Both the position numbers and the translations under genes were made by a program. Below are positions 7,335-14,923 of a stretch of DNA of 27,066 nucleotides, in pieces (the first letter of the stretch is position 1; each line of letters begins with the position of its first letter). The DNA is taken from NCBI GenBank assembly GCA_910584245.1, contig CAJTZF010000031.1, positions 1 to 27,066 on the forward strand, given 5' to 3'. The notes beneath the pieces were generated by a model, which saw only the letters and a program-made list of their open reading frames with translations, was not told the origin of the DNA and did not search any database. Source of the DNA: an uncultured Eubacterium sp. GTDB lineage: Bacteria > Bacillota > Clostridia > Lachnospirales > Lachnospiraceae.

Positions 7335-8525
7335 ATGGCAATAAACGAAAGAATGTCGGGCAACGAGGCGGTTGCCCATGCGATCAAGCAGGTGGAGCCG
7401 GATGTCATGCCAGCGTTTCCGATCACCCCTTCGACGGAGCTTCCGCAATTTGTGTCAAGCTTCATCGCAAATGGTGAAATTAATACAGAATTTATACCAG
7501 TTGAGAGTGAGCACAGTTCTATGAGCGCCGCAATCGGGGCGTCTGCGGCGGGAGTCCGCGCCCTCACCGCCACCTCTTCCTGTGGGCTTGCCCTTATGTG
7601 GGAGGTGCTCTATGTGGCGGCGTCCAACCGCCTGCCAATTTGTATGGCAGTTGTGAACCGTGCCCTTTCCGGCCCGCTGAACATAAACAGCGAGCACTCG
7701 GACAGCATGGGGGCCAGGGATTCCGGGTGGCTTCAAATTTACGCAGAAAATAATCAGGAGGCTTATGATAATTTCATTCAGGCATACCGGATTGCAGAGC
7801 ATAAGGATGTCATGCTGCCGGTCATGATCTGCCAGGACGGCTTCATCACGAGCCATGCCGTGGAAAATATTACGCTTGAGGAGACGGACAAGGTCAAAAA
7901 ATTTGTCGGCGAGTACCGTCCGGAACACTCTCTTTTAAACCCGGACGAGCCGCTTGCGGTCGGTCCTTATGCCGTTTCTAACTACTGTATGGAGGCGAAA
8001 AAGGCGCAGGCGGAAGCAATGGTCCGCGCCAAACAGGTTATTTTAGATGTGGCGAAAGAATTCGAGGAGATGACCGGCAGAAAATACGGATTTTTTGAAG
8101 AGTATAAATTGAAGGATGCCGAATATGCGATTGTAGCGATTGGTTCTGCCTGCGGGACGATCAAGGATGCGGTGGACAAGCTGCGCAAGGCTGGCAAAAA
8201 GGTAGGACTATTGAAAGTAAGGGTCTTTCGTCCATTTCCAGGGAAAGAGATGGCAAAGGCGCTTCGGAAATGCAAGGCAGTCGGTATTTTTGACCGGTGC
8301 GAGGGGTACAGCGCCAACGGCGGTCCTCTTGGTGCCGAGCTGGAGGCGGCTCTTTTCCGCAATAAAAATACGTGCGAGGTTATTAATTATGTGTATGGGT
8401 TATCGGGGCGTGACCTGACGGTAGCCCATGTCGCTGACGTGTATGAAGAGCTTGCGGAGGCGGCGGAAGATGGACTGAAAGATAAAAAATACCGTTATAT
8501 CGGACTGCGTGAGAGGAGGGACTGA
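7335..8525 (+). CDS. porA: 2-oxoacid:ferredoxin oxidoreductase, alpha subunit
   Basis: The 396-residue product contains MSGNEAVAHAIKQ, AFPITPSTELPQF, and EFIPVESEHSSMSAAIGASAAG, all typical of the alpha subunit, which supplies part of the substrate and TPP pocket. RVFRPFPGKEMAKAL and IFDRCEGYSANGGPLGAE near the C-terminus belong to the transketolase C-terminal-like domain. The ATG at 7335, with GGAGG at 7319-7323, aligns with where family members begin. A GTG at 7290 in the same frame, with AAGGAAGG before it and overlapping the porD stop, would add 15 residues and cannot be excluded. It ends one base before the porB ATG, so translation is probably coupled. Confidence 0.92.
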   Translation: MAINERMSGNEAVAHAIKQVEPDVMPAFPITPSTELPQFVSSFIANGEINTEFIPVESEHSSMSAAIGASAAGVRALTATSSCGLALMWEVLYVAASNRLPICMAVVNRALSGPLNINSEHSDSMGARDSGWLQIYAENNQEAYDNFIQAYRIAEHKDVMLPVMICQDGFITSHAVENITLEETDKVKKFVGEYRPEHSLLNPDEPLAVGPYAVSNYCMEAKKAQAEAMVRAKQVILDVAKEFEEMTGRKYGFFEEYKLKDAEYAIVAIGSACGTIKDAVDKLRKAGKKVGLLKVRVFRPFPGKEMAKALRKCKAVGIFDRCEGYSANGGPLGAELEAALFRNKNTCEVINYVYGLSGRDLTVAHVADVYEELAEAAEDGLKDKKYRYIGLRERRD

Positions 8526-8526
8526 G

Positions 8527-9465
8527 ATGGAACAGAAATTTGATTTTAAGGAAATTCAGGCGAGGGAGGAGAGACTTGCTCCTGGCCACCGTCTTTGTGC
8601 CGGCTGCGGTGCGACGATTGCGGTACGAAATGTACTGAAGGCGCTTCACCCGGAAGATAAGGCAGTCATCGGAAATGCCACGGGATGTCTTGAGGTTTCC
8701 TCTTTCACATATCCGTACACCTCTTATCAGGACAGCTATATTCACAATGCGTTTGAAAATGCGGGGGCCACTCTGAGTGGTGTGGAGACAGCGTACAATT
8801 ACTTGAAAAAGACGGGAAGGCTGGAAGAAAATTATAAATTTATTACGTTTGGCGGCGACGGCGGAACGTATGACATCGGCTTTCAGTCGCTGTCCGGTGC
8901 GATGGAACGGGGACATGATATGGTGTATGTATGTTACGACAATGGCGCATACATGAATACGGGCATTCAGCGTTCCTCTGCCACACCGGCCTATGCAGAC
9001 ACGACGACCACACCGGTTGGGAAGGAGTCGGCGGGTAAACCGCAGCCGCGTAAAGATTTGGCGGCGATCATGGCGGCCCACAACATTCCGTACGTCGGAC
9101 AGACGACATTTATTGGAAATATGAAGGATTTGTACATGAAATCAGAGGCAGCTATTTACACAAAGGGCCCAGCTTTCTTAAACGTCATGGCTCCGTGTCC
9201 GCGCGGCTGGCGTTACGATGCCCCGGATATTATTGATCTGTGTAAATCTGCGGTCGAGACTTGCTACTGGCCATTATTTGAAGTCGTGGATGGCAAATGG
9301 AAATTGAATTATGAACCGAAAAACAAACTTCCGATCGAAGATTTCCTCAAACGGCAGGGGAGATTTAAGCACCTGTTCAAGCCGGCGAATGAACATCTGA
9401 TCGTGGAGTTCCAAAATGAAGTGGACCGCAGATGGGAAGAGCTGCGGCAAAAATGCGGCGCCTGA
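8527..9465 (+). CDS. porB: 2-oxoacid:ferredoxin oxidoreductase, beta subunit (TPP-binding)
   Basis: The 312-residue beta subunit binds thiamine diphosphate through GDGGTYDIG (110-118) and YDNGAYMNTG (137-146), and a proximal [4Fe-4S] cluster probably through Cys24 and Cys27 (LCAGCGAT), Cys54 (TGCLEVSS) and Cys224 (APCPRGWRY). With PorG, PorD and PorA it decarboxylates the 2-oxoacid, transfers the acyl group to CoA and reduces ferredoxin. GAGGAGGG overlaps the end of porA and directs the ATG at 8527. The stop codon lies inside the loop of the first hairpin of the 84-bp repeat at 9453-9680, so the last codons (Cys-Gly-Ala-stop) are shared with the repeat. Confidence 0.92.
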   Translation: MEQKFDFKEIQAREERLAPGHRLCAGCGATIAVRNVLKALHPEDKAVIGNATGCLEVSSFTYPYTSYQDSYIHNAFENAGATLSGVETAYNYLKKTGRLEENYKFITFGGDGGTYDIGFQSLSGAMERGHDMVYVCYDNGAYMNTGIQRSSATPAYADTTTTPVGKESAGKPQPRKDLAAIMAAHNIPYVGQTTFIGNMKDLYMKSEAAIYTKGPAFLNVMAPCPRGWRYDAPDIIDLCKSAVETCYWPLFEVVDGKWKLNYEPKNKLPIEDFLKRQGRFKHLFKPANEHLIVEFQNEVDRRWEELRQKCGA

Positions 9466-9680
9466 GAAACGCGCCACATAACGTTTGCCGAAGGCAAACT
9501 AGCTCCGCGCTGAGTGAAGAAATTCAGGAAGGAGAAATGCGGCGCCTGAGAAACGCGCCGCATAACGTTTGCCGAAGGCAAACTAGCTCCGCGCTGAGTG
9601 AAGAAATTCAGGAAGGAGAAATGCGGCGCCTGAGAAACGCGCCGCATAACGTTTGCCAATGGCAAACCAGTTCAGGATAG
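9453..9680 (+). repeat. 84-bp tandem repeat, three copies, two hairpins per unit (locus A)
   Basis: Units start at 9453, 9537 and 9621 (period exactly 84). Copies 1 and 2 differ at one base seen (A9476 versus G9560). Copy 3 diverges after its second hairpin. Hairpin 1 is GCGGCGC / GCGCCGC around a loop beginning CTGAGAA. Hairpin 2 is GTTTGCC / GGCAAAC with loop GAA in copies 1 and 2 and AAT in copy 3. Copies 1 and 2 follow hairpin 2 with TAGCTCCGC. The porB stop codon (9463-9465) is in the first loop. Each unit boundary also carries AGGAAGGAG and an ATG. No T-tract follows either hairpin, so these are not ordinary terminators. A related unit occurs at 21188-21297. Confidence 0.9.
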
Positions 9681-9685
9681 ATGAA

Positions 9686-9758
9686 GAAACGGCAAATCAG
9701 TGAGAAGCAGGGATATTCGCAACGCGAATATCCCTGCTTCGAGTCGATTTGCTGTTTC
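9686..9758. terminator. Long bidirectional terminator between porB and but
   Basis: A perfect 17-bp stem (9704-9720 with 9724-9740, loop AAC) is extended by a second 13-bp helix (9686-9698 with 9746-9758, one mismatch or wobble) across a small internal loop. A T-rich tract follows on the plus strand. The structure ends three bases beyond the but stop codon and separates the convergent por and but transcripts. Confidence 0.85.
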
Positions 9759-9761
9759 TGT

Positions 9762-11102
9762 TTATTTATTTGACCGTCTCCAAATATTCATTTTTTCAGC
9801 GTCCTTAATGAGGTCGTCCCGGAAGTTTGGATGTGCCACAGAGATAAGCGCCTCTGCCTTTTGCCAGGTTGACAGGCCTTTTAAATTGACCTTTCCGTAT
9901 TCGGTCACGAAATAGTGGACGTTCGCTCTCGTGTCGGTTACGATCGAGCCAGGTGCCAGTGTCGGACGTATACGGGATACAAGTTCGCCCTGTTTATTTG
10001 TAAAGGTAGAAGAGCAGCAAATAAAGCTTTTACCGCCTCTGGATAAATACGCGCCGAGAACAAAATCCAGCTGTCCGCCGGCACCGCTTATATTTTTTGT
10101 CCCCGCACTCTCAGCATTGACCTGTCCGTATAAGTCAATATCGACGGTGTTATTGATGGAAATAAAGTTGTCCAGTGCAGATATTGAGCGGATGTCGTTT
10201 GAATAATCGACCGGAACGCTCATGCACTCGGGGTTGTCATCCAGGAAATCGTACAATTTTTTTGTGCCGGCGGCAAAAGCGTAAGTCTGGCGGAAGCGGT
10301 CGATGTTTTTCTTTGCTCCCGTGATCTTGCCGGCTCTGGAAATATCCACGAAAGCATCGACATACATTTCAGTGTGGACGCCGAGATCTTTTAAGTCCGA
10401 CTCGGCGATCATGGAGCCAACTGCGTTTGGCATGCCGCCAATTCCGAGCTGGAGACATGCGCCATCCGGGATTTCCTCCACAATCAGCTTCGCCACCGCC
10501 TGGTCTACCTCGGTTGCGCTGCCAGAGCTGCCCATTTCCGCAATTGGCGGGTTGTCCCCCTCTACAATCATGTCAACCTTTGAGATGTGAATGCCGTTTT
10601 CCTTGCCTCCCAGGCATCTAGGCATATTTTCATTTACCTCCACAATAATTGTTTCGGCGCGTTCACAGCAGGCGTACAGATGGGATGCGCTCGGCCCGAA
10701 ATTAAAATATCCGTGGGAATCCATCGGCGCCACCTGAAAAACCGCTACGCGGGAAGGACAGGGAAGATCCCGGTAATATCTTGGAAGTTCGGAGTAACGG
10801 ATCGGGGCATAAAAGGCAAACCCTTTTGCGGCGGCCTTTCTCTCGATCCCGCCCATATGCCAGGAGTTCCATGTAAAATGTGCCGCAGGATCGTCTATTT
10901 TAAAGATTTCCGGCTCCCACATCAGTATGCCGCCGCGGAATTTTACATCTGTAAGTCCGCTCATCCGCTCCGCGATCGCAGTATCGCATGCAACCGGCGT
11001 AGTCACGCACCAGCCATAGTCCACCCAGTCACCAGAACGAATCGATTTTGCTGCCTCTTTTGCAGTCGTAAGCCTGCTTTTGTACATTGCTTCATAATCC
11101 AT
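9762..11102 (-). CDS. but: Butyryl-CoA:acetate CoA-transferase
   Basis: The 446-residue protein has the length and motifs of the butyryl-CoA:acetate CoA-transferase of gut butyrate producers: GDWVDYGW, NFRGG-like KFRGGILMWEPEIFKID, WNSWHMGGIERKA, FQVAPMD, LQLGIGGMPNAVGSMIAES and HTEMYVDAF, with Glu245 the expected CoA-carrying glutamate by analogy with 4-hydroxybutyrate CoA-transferase. GAGGQLDFVLGAY and RIRPTLAPGSIVTDTRA complete the family pattern. It exchanges CoA from butyryl-CoA to acetate, giving butyrate and acetyl-CoA. The ATG at 11102 has GGAGG about 12 bases upstream; a nearer ATG is out of frame. Transcription is divergent from coaD. A related 4-hydroxybutyrate or propionate specificity cannot be excluded from sequence alone. 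Confidence 0.92.
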   Translation of the reverse strand: MDYEAMYKSRLTTAKEAAKSIRSGDWVDYGWCVTTPVACDTAIAERMSGLTDVKFRGGILMWEPEIFKIDDPAAHFTWNSWHMGGIERKAAAKGFAFYAPIRYSELPRYYRDLPCPSRVAVFQVAPMDSHGYFNFGPSASHLYACCERAETIIVEVNENMPRCLGGKENGIHISKVDMIVEGDNPPIAEMGSSGSATEVDQAVAKLIVEEIPDGACLQLGIGGMPNAVGSMIAESDLKDLGVHTEMYVDAFVDISRAGKITGAKKNIDRFRQTYAFAAGTKKLYDFLDDNPECMSVPVDYSNDIRSISALDNFISINNTVDIDLYGQVNAESAGTKNISGAGGQLDFVLGAYLSRGGKSFICCSSTFTNKQGELVSRIRPTLAPGSIVTDTRANVHYFVTEYGKVNLKGLSTWQKAEALISVAHPNFRDDLIKDAEKMNIWRRSNK

Positions 11103-11155
11103 AATGCTTCATTGCCTCCTTCAATATGTTTAATTTAACTCTTCCATATTTTATC

Positions 11156-11184
11156 ATTTTAACATTCATAAAATGTTGGGTCAA
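11156..11184 (-). promoter_or_regulatory. Sigma-A promoter for but
   Basis: On the minus strand TTGACC (11184-11179) and TAAAAT (11161-11156) are separated by 17 bases, giving a start near 11149. The spacer contains an AACATT/AATGTT inverted repeat (11161-11177), a possible operator. Confidence 0.65.
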
Positions 11185-11210
11185 GTATTAAAAAATTGAT
11201 TGATAAATAT

Positions 11211-11239
11211 TTGACAATTGAAGATGGGAATGTTATGAT
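11211..11239 (+). promoter_or_regulatory. Strong sigma-A promoter for coaD-thl-crt-hbd-bcd-etfBA
   Basis: TTGACA (11211-11216) is a perfect -35, followed after exactly 17 bases by TATGAT (11234-11239). The predicted transcript start is near 11246, just upstream of the Rex-like operator. This is the only clear promoter I see before the butyrate genes. Confidence 0.8.
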
Positions 11240-11264
11240 ATAGAAAGTGGCTAGGGACAAACAA

Positions 11265-11282
11265 TTGTGAAAAAATTAACAA
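11265..11282 (+). promoter_or_regulatory. Rex-like redox operator
   Basis: TTGTGAAAAAATTAACAA differs at one half-site base from the clostridial Rex consensus TTGTTAANNNNTTAACAA. It lies about 20 bases after the predicted transcript start and 25 bases before the coaD start, a position suited to repression by blocking polymerase. Rex is an NADH/NAD-sensing repressor known to control fermentation genes in clostridia. Binding here is inferred. Confidence 0.65.
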
Positions 11283-11307
11283 ACTTTTTGCACAGACGGA
11301 GAGAGTT

Positions 11308-11799
11308 ATGATAAAAGCAGTATATCCGGGCAGTTTTGACCCGGTCACCTATGGACATCTTGATATTATAAAAAGGGCATCCAAAGTCGTGGATGAAGTG
11401 GTTGTGGCGGTTCTTGTAAATAGCAGCAAACAACCGCTGTTTACGATTGAAGAGCGGGTTAAGATGCTTCGGGAGACGACAAAACCATTCCCAAATGTAA
11501 CAATTGAAACCTTTCAGGGGCTTACGGTTGAATTTGCCAGAAGCGTAGGGGCAAAAGTTATGGTCAGGGGACTGCGCGCTGTATCGGATTTCGAATCCGA
11601 AATGCAGATTGCCCAGACAAACCACAATCTGAATCCGGACATTGACACGGTATTTTTTACGACAAGCCTGGAGTACGCATTTTTGAGTTCCACGATCGTG
11701 CGGGAGGTGGCCTCGTATGGCTCCGATGTGTCGGATATGGTACCCGCTGTGGTGGCAGAAAAGCTCGCCCGCAAGTATCAGGATAAGGGATTAAGCTAA
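11308..11799 (+). CDS. coaD: Pantetheine-phosphate adenylyltransferase
   Basis: The 163-residue product is CoaD, which joins ATP and 4'-phosphopantetheine to give dephospho-CoA, the penultimate step of CoA synthesis. PGSFDPVTYGHLDII at the N-terminus contains the nucleotidyltransferase (T/H)xGH motif (residues 14-17). VRGLRAVSDFESE (86-98) and SSTIVREVASYG (127-138) are the other conserved ATP and substrate loops. Length is normal for the family. GGAGAGAG precedes the ATG. It is the first gene after the strong promoter and Rex-like site, 59 bases ahead of thl, which is an unusual neighbour; coaD is commonly next to rsmD. Confidence 0.96.
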   Translation: MIKAVYPGSFDPVTYGHLDIIKRASKVVDEVVVAVLVNSSKQPLFTIEERVKMLRETTKPFPNVTIETFQGLTVEFARSVGAKVMVRGLRAVSDFESEMQIAQTNHNLNPDIDTVFFTTSLEYAFLSSTIVREVASYGSDVSDMVPAVVAEKLARKYQDKGLS

Positions 11800-11801
11800 A
11801 A

Positions 11802-11816
11802 ACCGGGTTTTCCGGT
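11802..11816 (+). other. Short coaD/thl intercistronic hairpin
   Basis: ACCGG (11802-11806) and CCGGT (11812-11816) flank the loop GTTTT. It is followed by an AT-rich stretch with TATAAT at 11821-11826 but no convincing -35. It could be a weak terminator, an RNA-processing site or chance. Confidence 0.35.
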
Positions 11817-11858
11817 GCAATATAATATATAAATAATAATAAGGAGGATATATTTATC

Positions 11859-13043
11859 ATGTCTAAAAAAGTAGTTTTAGCAGGTGCATGCCGTACGGCA
11901 ATCGGAACAATGGGAGGCAGTCTTAGTACGACACCAGCCCAGAAGCTGGGTTCCATCGTTATTGAGGAAGCGCTTAAAAGAGCTGGCGTTCCGAAGGATC
12001 AGGTGGATCACGTATATATGGGTTGCGTAATTCAGGCAGGCCTCGGTCAGAATGTGGCACGCCAGGCTTCTATCAATGCAGGTTTGCCGATTGAGACACC
12101 GGCCGTGACGATCAATGTCGTGTGCGGTTCTGGTTTGAACTGTGTCAATATGGCTGCCCAGATGATCCAGACAGGTGATGCGGATATCGTTGTAGCAGGC
12201 GGTATGGAAAATATGTCAATGGCTCCATATGCGTTGAAGCAAGCCCGTTTCGGTTACCGCATGAATGACAATAAGATCGTGGATACGATGGTAAACGATG
12301 CACTCTGGGATGCTTTTAATAACTATCATATGATTCAGACAGCAGACAATATCTGCGCGGACGACAGATGGAAACTTACCCGTGAAGAACTCGATGAGTT
12401 TGCCGTTGCCAGCCAGACAAAGGCAGTAGCAGCCCAGGAAGCAGGCAGATTTGATGACGAGATCGTACCGGTAGAGGTGAAGAAGAAAAAAGAGACCGTT
12501 ATGTTCAATAAGGATGAGGGACCTCGTCCGGGAACATCAATGGAAGGTCTTGCTAAGCTCCGTCCAATCAACAAAGACGGTTTTGTTACAGCTGGTAATG
12601 CATCCGGTATCAATGACGGTGCAGCAGCGGTTGTAGTAATGAGCGAGGAAAAGGCAAAAGAGCTCGGTGTGAAACCGATGGCTACATTTGTGGCTGGCGC
12701 GCTTGCCGGAGTAGAGCCGAGCATTATGGGTATTGGTCCGGTTGCCGCTACGAAGAAAGTAATGGCTAAGGCGGGCCTTTCCGTAGAGGATATGGATTTG
12801 ATTGAAGCAAATGAGGCATTTGCAGCACAGTCGATCGCAGTAGGAAGAGATCTTGGCTTTGATCTTGAAAAGCTGAATGTAAATGGTGGCGCGATCGCTC
12901 TCGGCCATCCGGTAGGAGCATCTGGATGCCGTATTCTTGTGACACTTCTCCATGAGATGCAAAAACGCGACGCAAAGAAAGGTCTTGCGACACTTTGCAT
13001 CGGCGGCGGTATGGGTTGTGCTACTGTTGTTGAGCGCGACTAA
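11859..13043 (+). CDS. thl: Acetyl-CoA acetyltransferase (thiolase)
   Basis: This 394-residue enzyme condenses two acetyl-CoA to acetoacetyl-CoA, the first step of butyrate formation. Thiolase residues are all present: the acyl-accepting Cys89 in NVVCGSGLNCVN, His350 in NGGAIALGHPVGASG and Cys380 in CIGGGMGCA. AAGGAGGA lies upstream of the ATG at 11859. It follows coaD and precedes crt by 84 bases that include a 7-bp hairpin. Codon use is strongly biased to common codons, as expected for a highly expressed fermentation gene. Confidence 0.97.
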   Translation: MSKKVVLAGACRTAIGTMGGSLSTTPAQKLGSIVIEEALKRAGVPKDQVDHVYMGCVIQAGLGQNVARQASINAGLPIETPAVTINVVCGSGLNCVNMAAQMIQTGDADIVVAGGMENMSMAPYALKQARFGYRMNDNKIVDTMVNDALWDAFNNYHMIQTADNICADDRWKLTREELDEFAVASQTKAVAAQEAGRFDDEIVPVEVKKKKETVMFNKDEGPRPGTSMEGLAKLRPINKDGFVTAGNASGINDGAAAVVVMSEEKAKELGVKPMATFVAGALAGVEPSIMGIGPVAATKKVMAKAGLSVEDMDLIEANEAFAAQSIAVGRDLGFDLEKLNVNGGAIALGHPVGASGCRILVTLLHEMQKRDAKKGLATLCIGGGMGCATVVERD

Positions 13044-13060
13044 TAAAAAGGATTGTGGTT

Positions 13061-13079
13061 CGGCGGCTCTTGGCCGCTG
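13061..13079 (+). other. thl/crt intercistronic hairpin
   Basis: CGGCGGC (13061-13067) pairs with GCCGCTG (13073-13079) around the loop TCTTG, with one wobble. No T-tract follows. It may set the relative stability of the thl and crt parts of the message. Confidence 0.45.
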
Positions 13080-13127
13080 GGCCCTTTGCGGTACATAATG
13101 TAAATGAAATGAAAGGAGAGTTCCCAA

Positions 13128-13919
13128 ATGGAATTCATTAATTATGAAGTTGAGGATAAGGTTGGCGTTATTACAATCAACCGTCCCAAAGCGCTGAATG
13201 CGTTAAACAGTGCCGTGCTGGATGAGCTGAATGAGACGCTTGACGGCGTGGATCTGAATGCGGTGAGATGTCTTATTCTGACAGGCGCCGGCGAAAAATC
13301 TTTTGTGGCAGGGGCCGATATCGGTGAGATGAGCACATTGACAAAAGCAGAGGGAGAAGCTTTTGGTAAGAAAGGAAATGATGTATTCCGCAAGCTGGAG
13401 ACATTCCCGATCCCTGTTATCGCTGCTGTAAATGGTTTTGCACTCGGCGGCGGCTGCGAGATTTCGATGAGCTGTGATATCCGCATCTGCTCTGAAAATG
13501 CTGTGTTTGGCCAACCGGAGGTTGGACTTGGAATTACACCTGGATTTGGCGGTACGCAGAGACTGGCAAGGGTAATTCCGGTCGGAATGGCAAAGCAGCT
13601 TATTTACACAGCCCGCAATATAAAAGCGGACGAGGCATACCGCGTAGGTCTTGTCAACGCTGTTTATCCGCTTGAAGAGCTTATGCCTGCGGCAAAGAAA
13701 ATGGCGGCTGGTATCGCAGCGCAGGCGCCGATTGCGGTGCGTAACTGCAAAAAGGCGATTAACGACGGACTGCAGGTGGATATGGACGAGGCGATCGTAA
13801 TCGAGGAGAAGCTGTTTGGCGACTGTTTTGAGACCGAGGACCAGAAAGCGGGAATGGGCAATTTCCTGGAAAAAGACAAAGAAAAGAAATTAAAAGTAGT
13901 TCCATTTAAGAACTGCTGA
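13128..13919 (+). CDS. crt: 3-hydroxybutyryl-CoA dehydratase (crotonase)
   Basis: The 263-residue crotonase dehydrates 3-hydroxybutyryl-CoA to crotonyl-CoA. GEKSFVAGADIGEM (55-68) and NGFALGGGCEISMSCDIR (102-119) form the CoA site and oxyanion hole. Glu111 and Glu131, 20 residues apart as in the well-studied rat enzyme, are the catalytic pair. FGQPEVGLGITPGFGGTQRL follows as usual. AAAGGAGAG precedes the ATG. It sits between thl and hbd, in pathway-gene order with a short hairpin on each side. Confidence 0.97.
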   Translation: MEFINYEVEDKVGVITINRPKALNALNSAVLDELNETLDGVDLNAVRCLILTGAGEKSFVAGADIGEMSTLTKAEGEAFGKKGNDVFRKLETFPIPVIAAVNGFALGGGCEISMSCDIRICSENAVFGQPEVGLGITPGFGGTQRLARVIPVGMAKQLIYTARNIKADEAYRVGLVNAVYPLEELMPAAKKMAAGIAAQAPIAVRNCKKAINDGLQVDMDEAIVIEEKLFGDCFETEDQKAGMGNFLEKDKEKKLKVVPFKNC

Positions 13920-13945
13920 TGTGAAGAAAAATATAAGGCTTCACA
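13920..13945 (+). other. crt/hbd intercistronic hairpin
   Basis: TGTGAAG (13920-13926) and CTTCACA (13939-13945) are a perfect 7-bp inverted repeat with a 12-base AT-rich loop, starting directly after the crt stop. No T-tract follows. Confidence 0.45.
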
Positions 13946-13978
13946 AAATAACAATATTATATTTGGAGGTATATAACG

Positions 13979-14821
13979 ATGAAAGTTGGTGTTATCGGTG
14001 CCGGAACGATGGGTTCTGGAATTGCACAGGCATTTGCACAGACAGAAGGATATGAGGTATACCTGTGTGATATTAATGAAGAGTTTGCCGCAAATGGTAA
14101 AAACAAAATCGCAAAAGGATTTGAGAAGCGCGTAGCAAAGGGAAAAATGGACCAGGCAGCTGCAGATTCCATTCTCGCAAAGATTACGACGGGTACAAAA
14201 GAGATTTGTACGGATTGTGATTTGATTGTCGAGGCTGCTCTTGAAGTTATGGATGTTAAGAAACAGACATTCAAAGAGCTTCAGGACATTGTGAAGAATG
14301 ACAGCTGTATTTTTGCGACTAATACATCCTCTCTTTCTATTACCGAAATCGGACAGGGAATCAGCCATCCGGTAATCGGCATGCATTTCTTTAACCCGGC
14401 GCCGGTTATGAAGCTTGTAGAGGTAATTCGCGGAGAGAATACAACCGACGAAGTAAATGAGAAGGTTGTTTCTATTGCCAAAGAAATTGGTAAGACACCA
14501 GTAGAAGTAAAAGAAGCAGCTGGTTTTGTCGTAAACCGTATTTTGATTCCGATGATTAACGAAGCAGTTGGCATCTATGCAGACGGTGTGGCTTCGGTAG
14601 AGGGAATTGATGCTGCTATGCAGCTCGGCGCAAACCATCCGATGGGACCGCTCGCACTTGGCGACCTGGTAGGACTGGATATTTGTCTCGCTATTATGGA
14701 AGTGCTCCAGGCAGAGACAGGAGATCCGAAATACCGTCCTCATCCATTGCTTAGAAAAATGGTACGTGCCGGCAAGCTCGGAAGAAAGACCGGAATCGGT
14801 TTTTATGACTACAGCAAATAA
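13979..14821 (+). CDS. hbd: 3-hydroxybutyryl-CoA dehydrogenase
   Basis: The 280-residue enzyme reduces acetoacetyl-CoA to 3-hydroxybutyryl-CoA. GVIGAGTMGSGIAQAFA at the N-terminus is the Rossmann dinucleotide site, and the acidic residue Asp31 after YLC suggests NAD(H). Catalytic residues line up as Ser117 (NTSSLS), His136 (GMHFFNP), Glu148 (KLVEV) and Asn186 (FVVNR). The C-terminal helical domain ends with GRKTGIGFYDYSK, a normal terminus. TTGGAGG precedes the ATG. A 102-base gap with a strong hairpin separates it from bcd. Confidence 0.97.
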   Translation: MKVGVIGAGTMGSGIAQAFAQTEGYEVYLCDINEEFAANGKNKIAKGFEKRVAKGKMDQAAADSILAKITTGTKEICTDCDLIVEAALEVMDVKKQTFKELQDIVKNDSCIFATNTSSLSITEIGQGISHPVIGMHFFNPAPVMKLVEVIRGENTTDEVNEKVVSIAKEIGKTPVEVKEAAGFVVNRILIPMINEAVGIYADGVASVEGIDAAMQLGANHPMGPLALGDLVGLDICLAIMEVLQAETGDPKYRPHPLLRKMVRAGKLGRKTGIGFYDYSK

Positions 14822-14850
14822 ATGCTGGCTGGCAAAGTCAGGCTATAGTG

Positions 14851-14888
14851 AGTTGCCAGTGGGCAGCCGGTGTTGCCCGCTGGCAGCT
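14851..14888 (+). other. Strong hairpin between hbd and bcd
   Basis: A 15-bp stem (14851-14865 with 14874-14888; two G-T wobbles) encloses the loop GCCGGTGT. No T-run follows, so a full terminator is unlikely. It may act as a partial attenuator, an RNase barrier or a processing signal separating the bcd-etfB-etfA segment. Confidence 0.65.
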
Positions 14889-14923
14889 TAGATCAAATTT
14901 ATAGAAAGGTGGTTCATGGAAAA

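Noticed and set aside
9432..9680. Repeat-encoded peptide (28-residue unit MRRLRNAPHNVC...) with a ribosome binding site before each ATG
   Set aside because: It stays open mainly because the DNA repeat period is 84, a multiple of three. It overlaps porB out of frame, the opposite strand is also open, and the related locus at 21188 has an 83-base period that breaks the frame. Structure explains the sequence better than coding.
9453..9680. CRISPR array
   Set aside because: Units are contiguous 84-bp near-identical copies with no alternating unique spacers, and no cas genes are nearby.
11103..11307. Riboswitch in the but/coaD intergenic region
   Set aside because: The sequence is AT-rich and fully accounted for by two promoters and a Rex-like palindrome; no conserved aptamer-like structure is visible.
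12335..13000. Minus-strand open frame opposite thl
   Set aside because: It is Ser/Ala/Pro-rich shadow sequence of a strongly biased gene with no independent support.
13664..14743. Long minus-strand open frame (359 codons) opposite crt-hbd
   Set aside because: It is antisense to two certain genes, has cysteine- and histidine-rich low-quality sequence, no ribosome binding site and no family resemblance; it is a codon-bias shadow.
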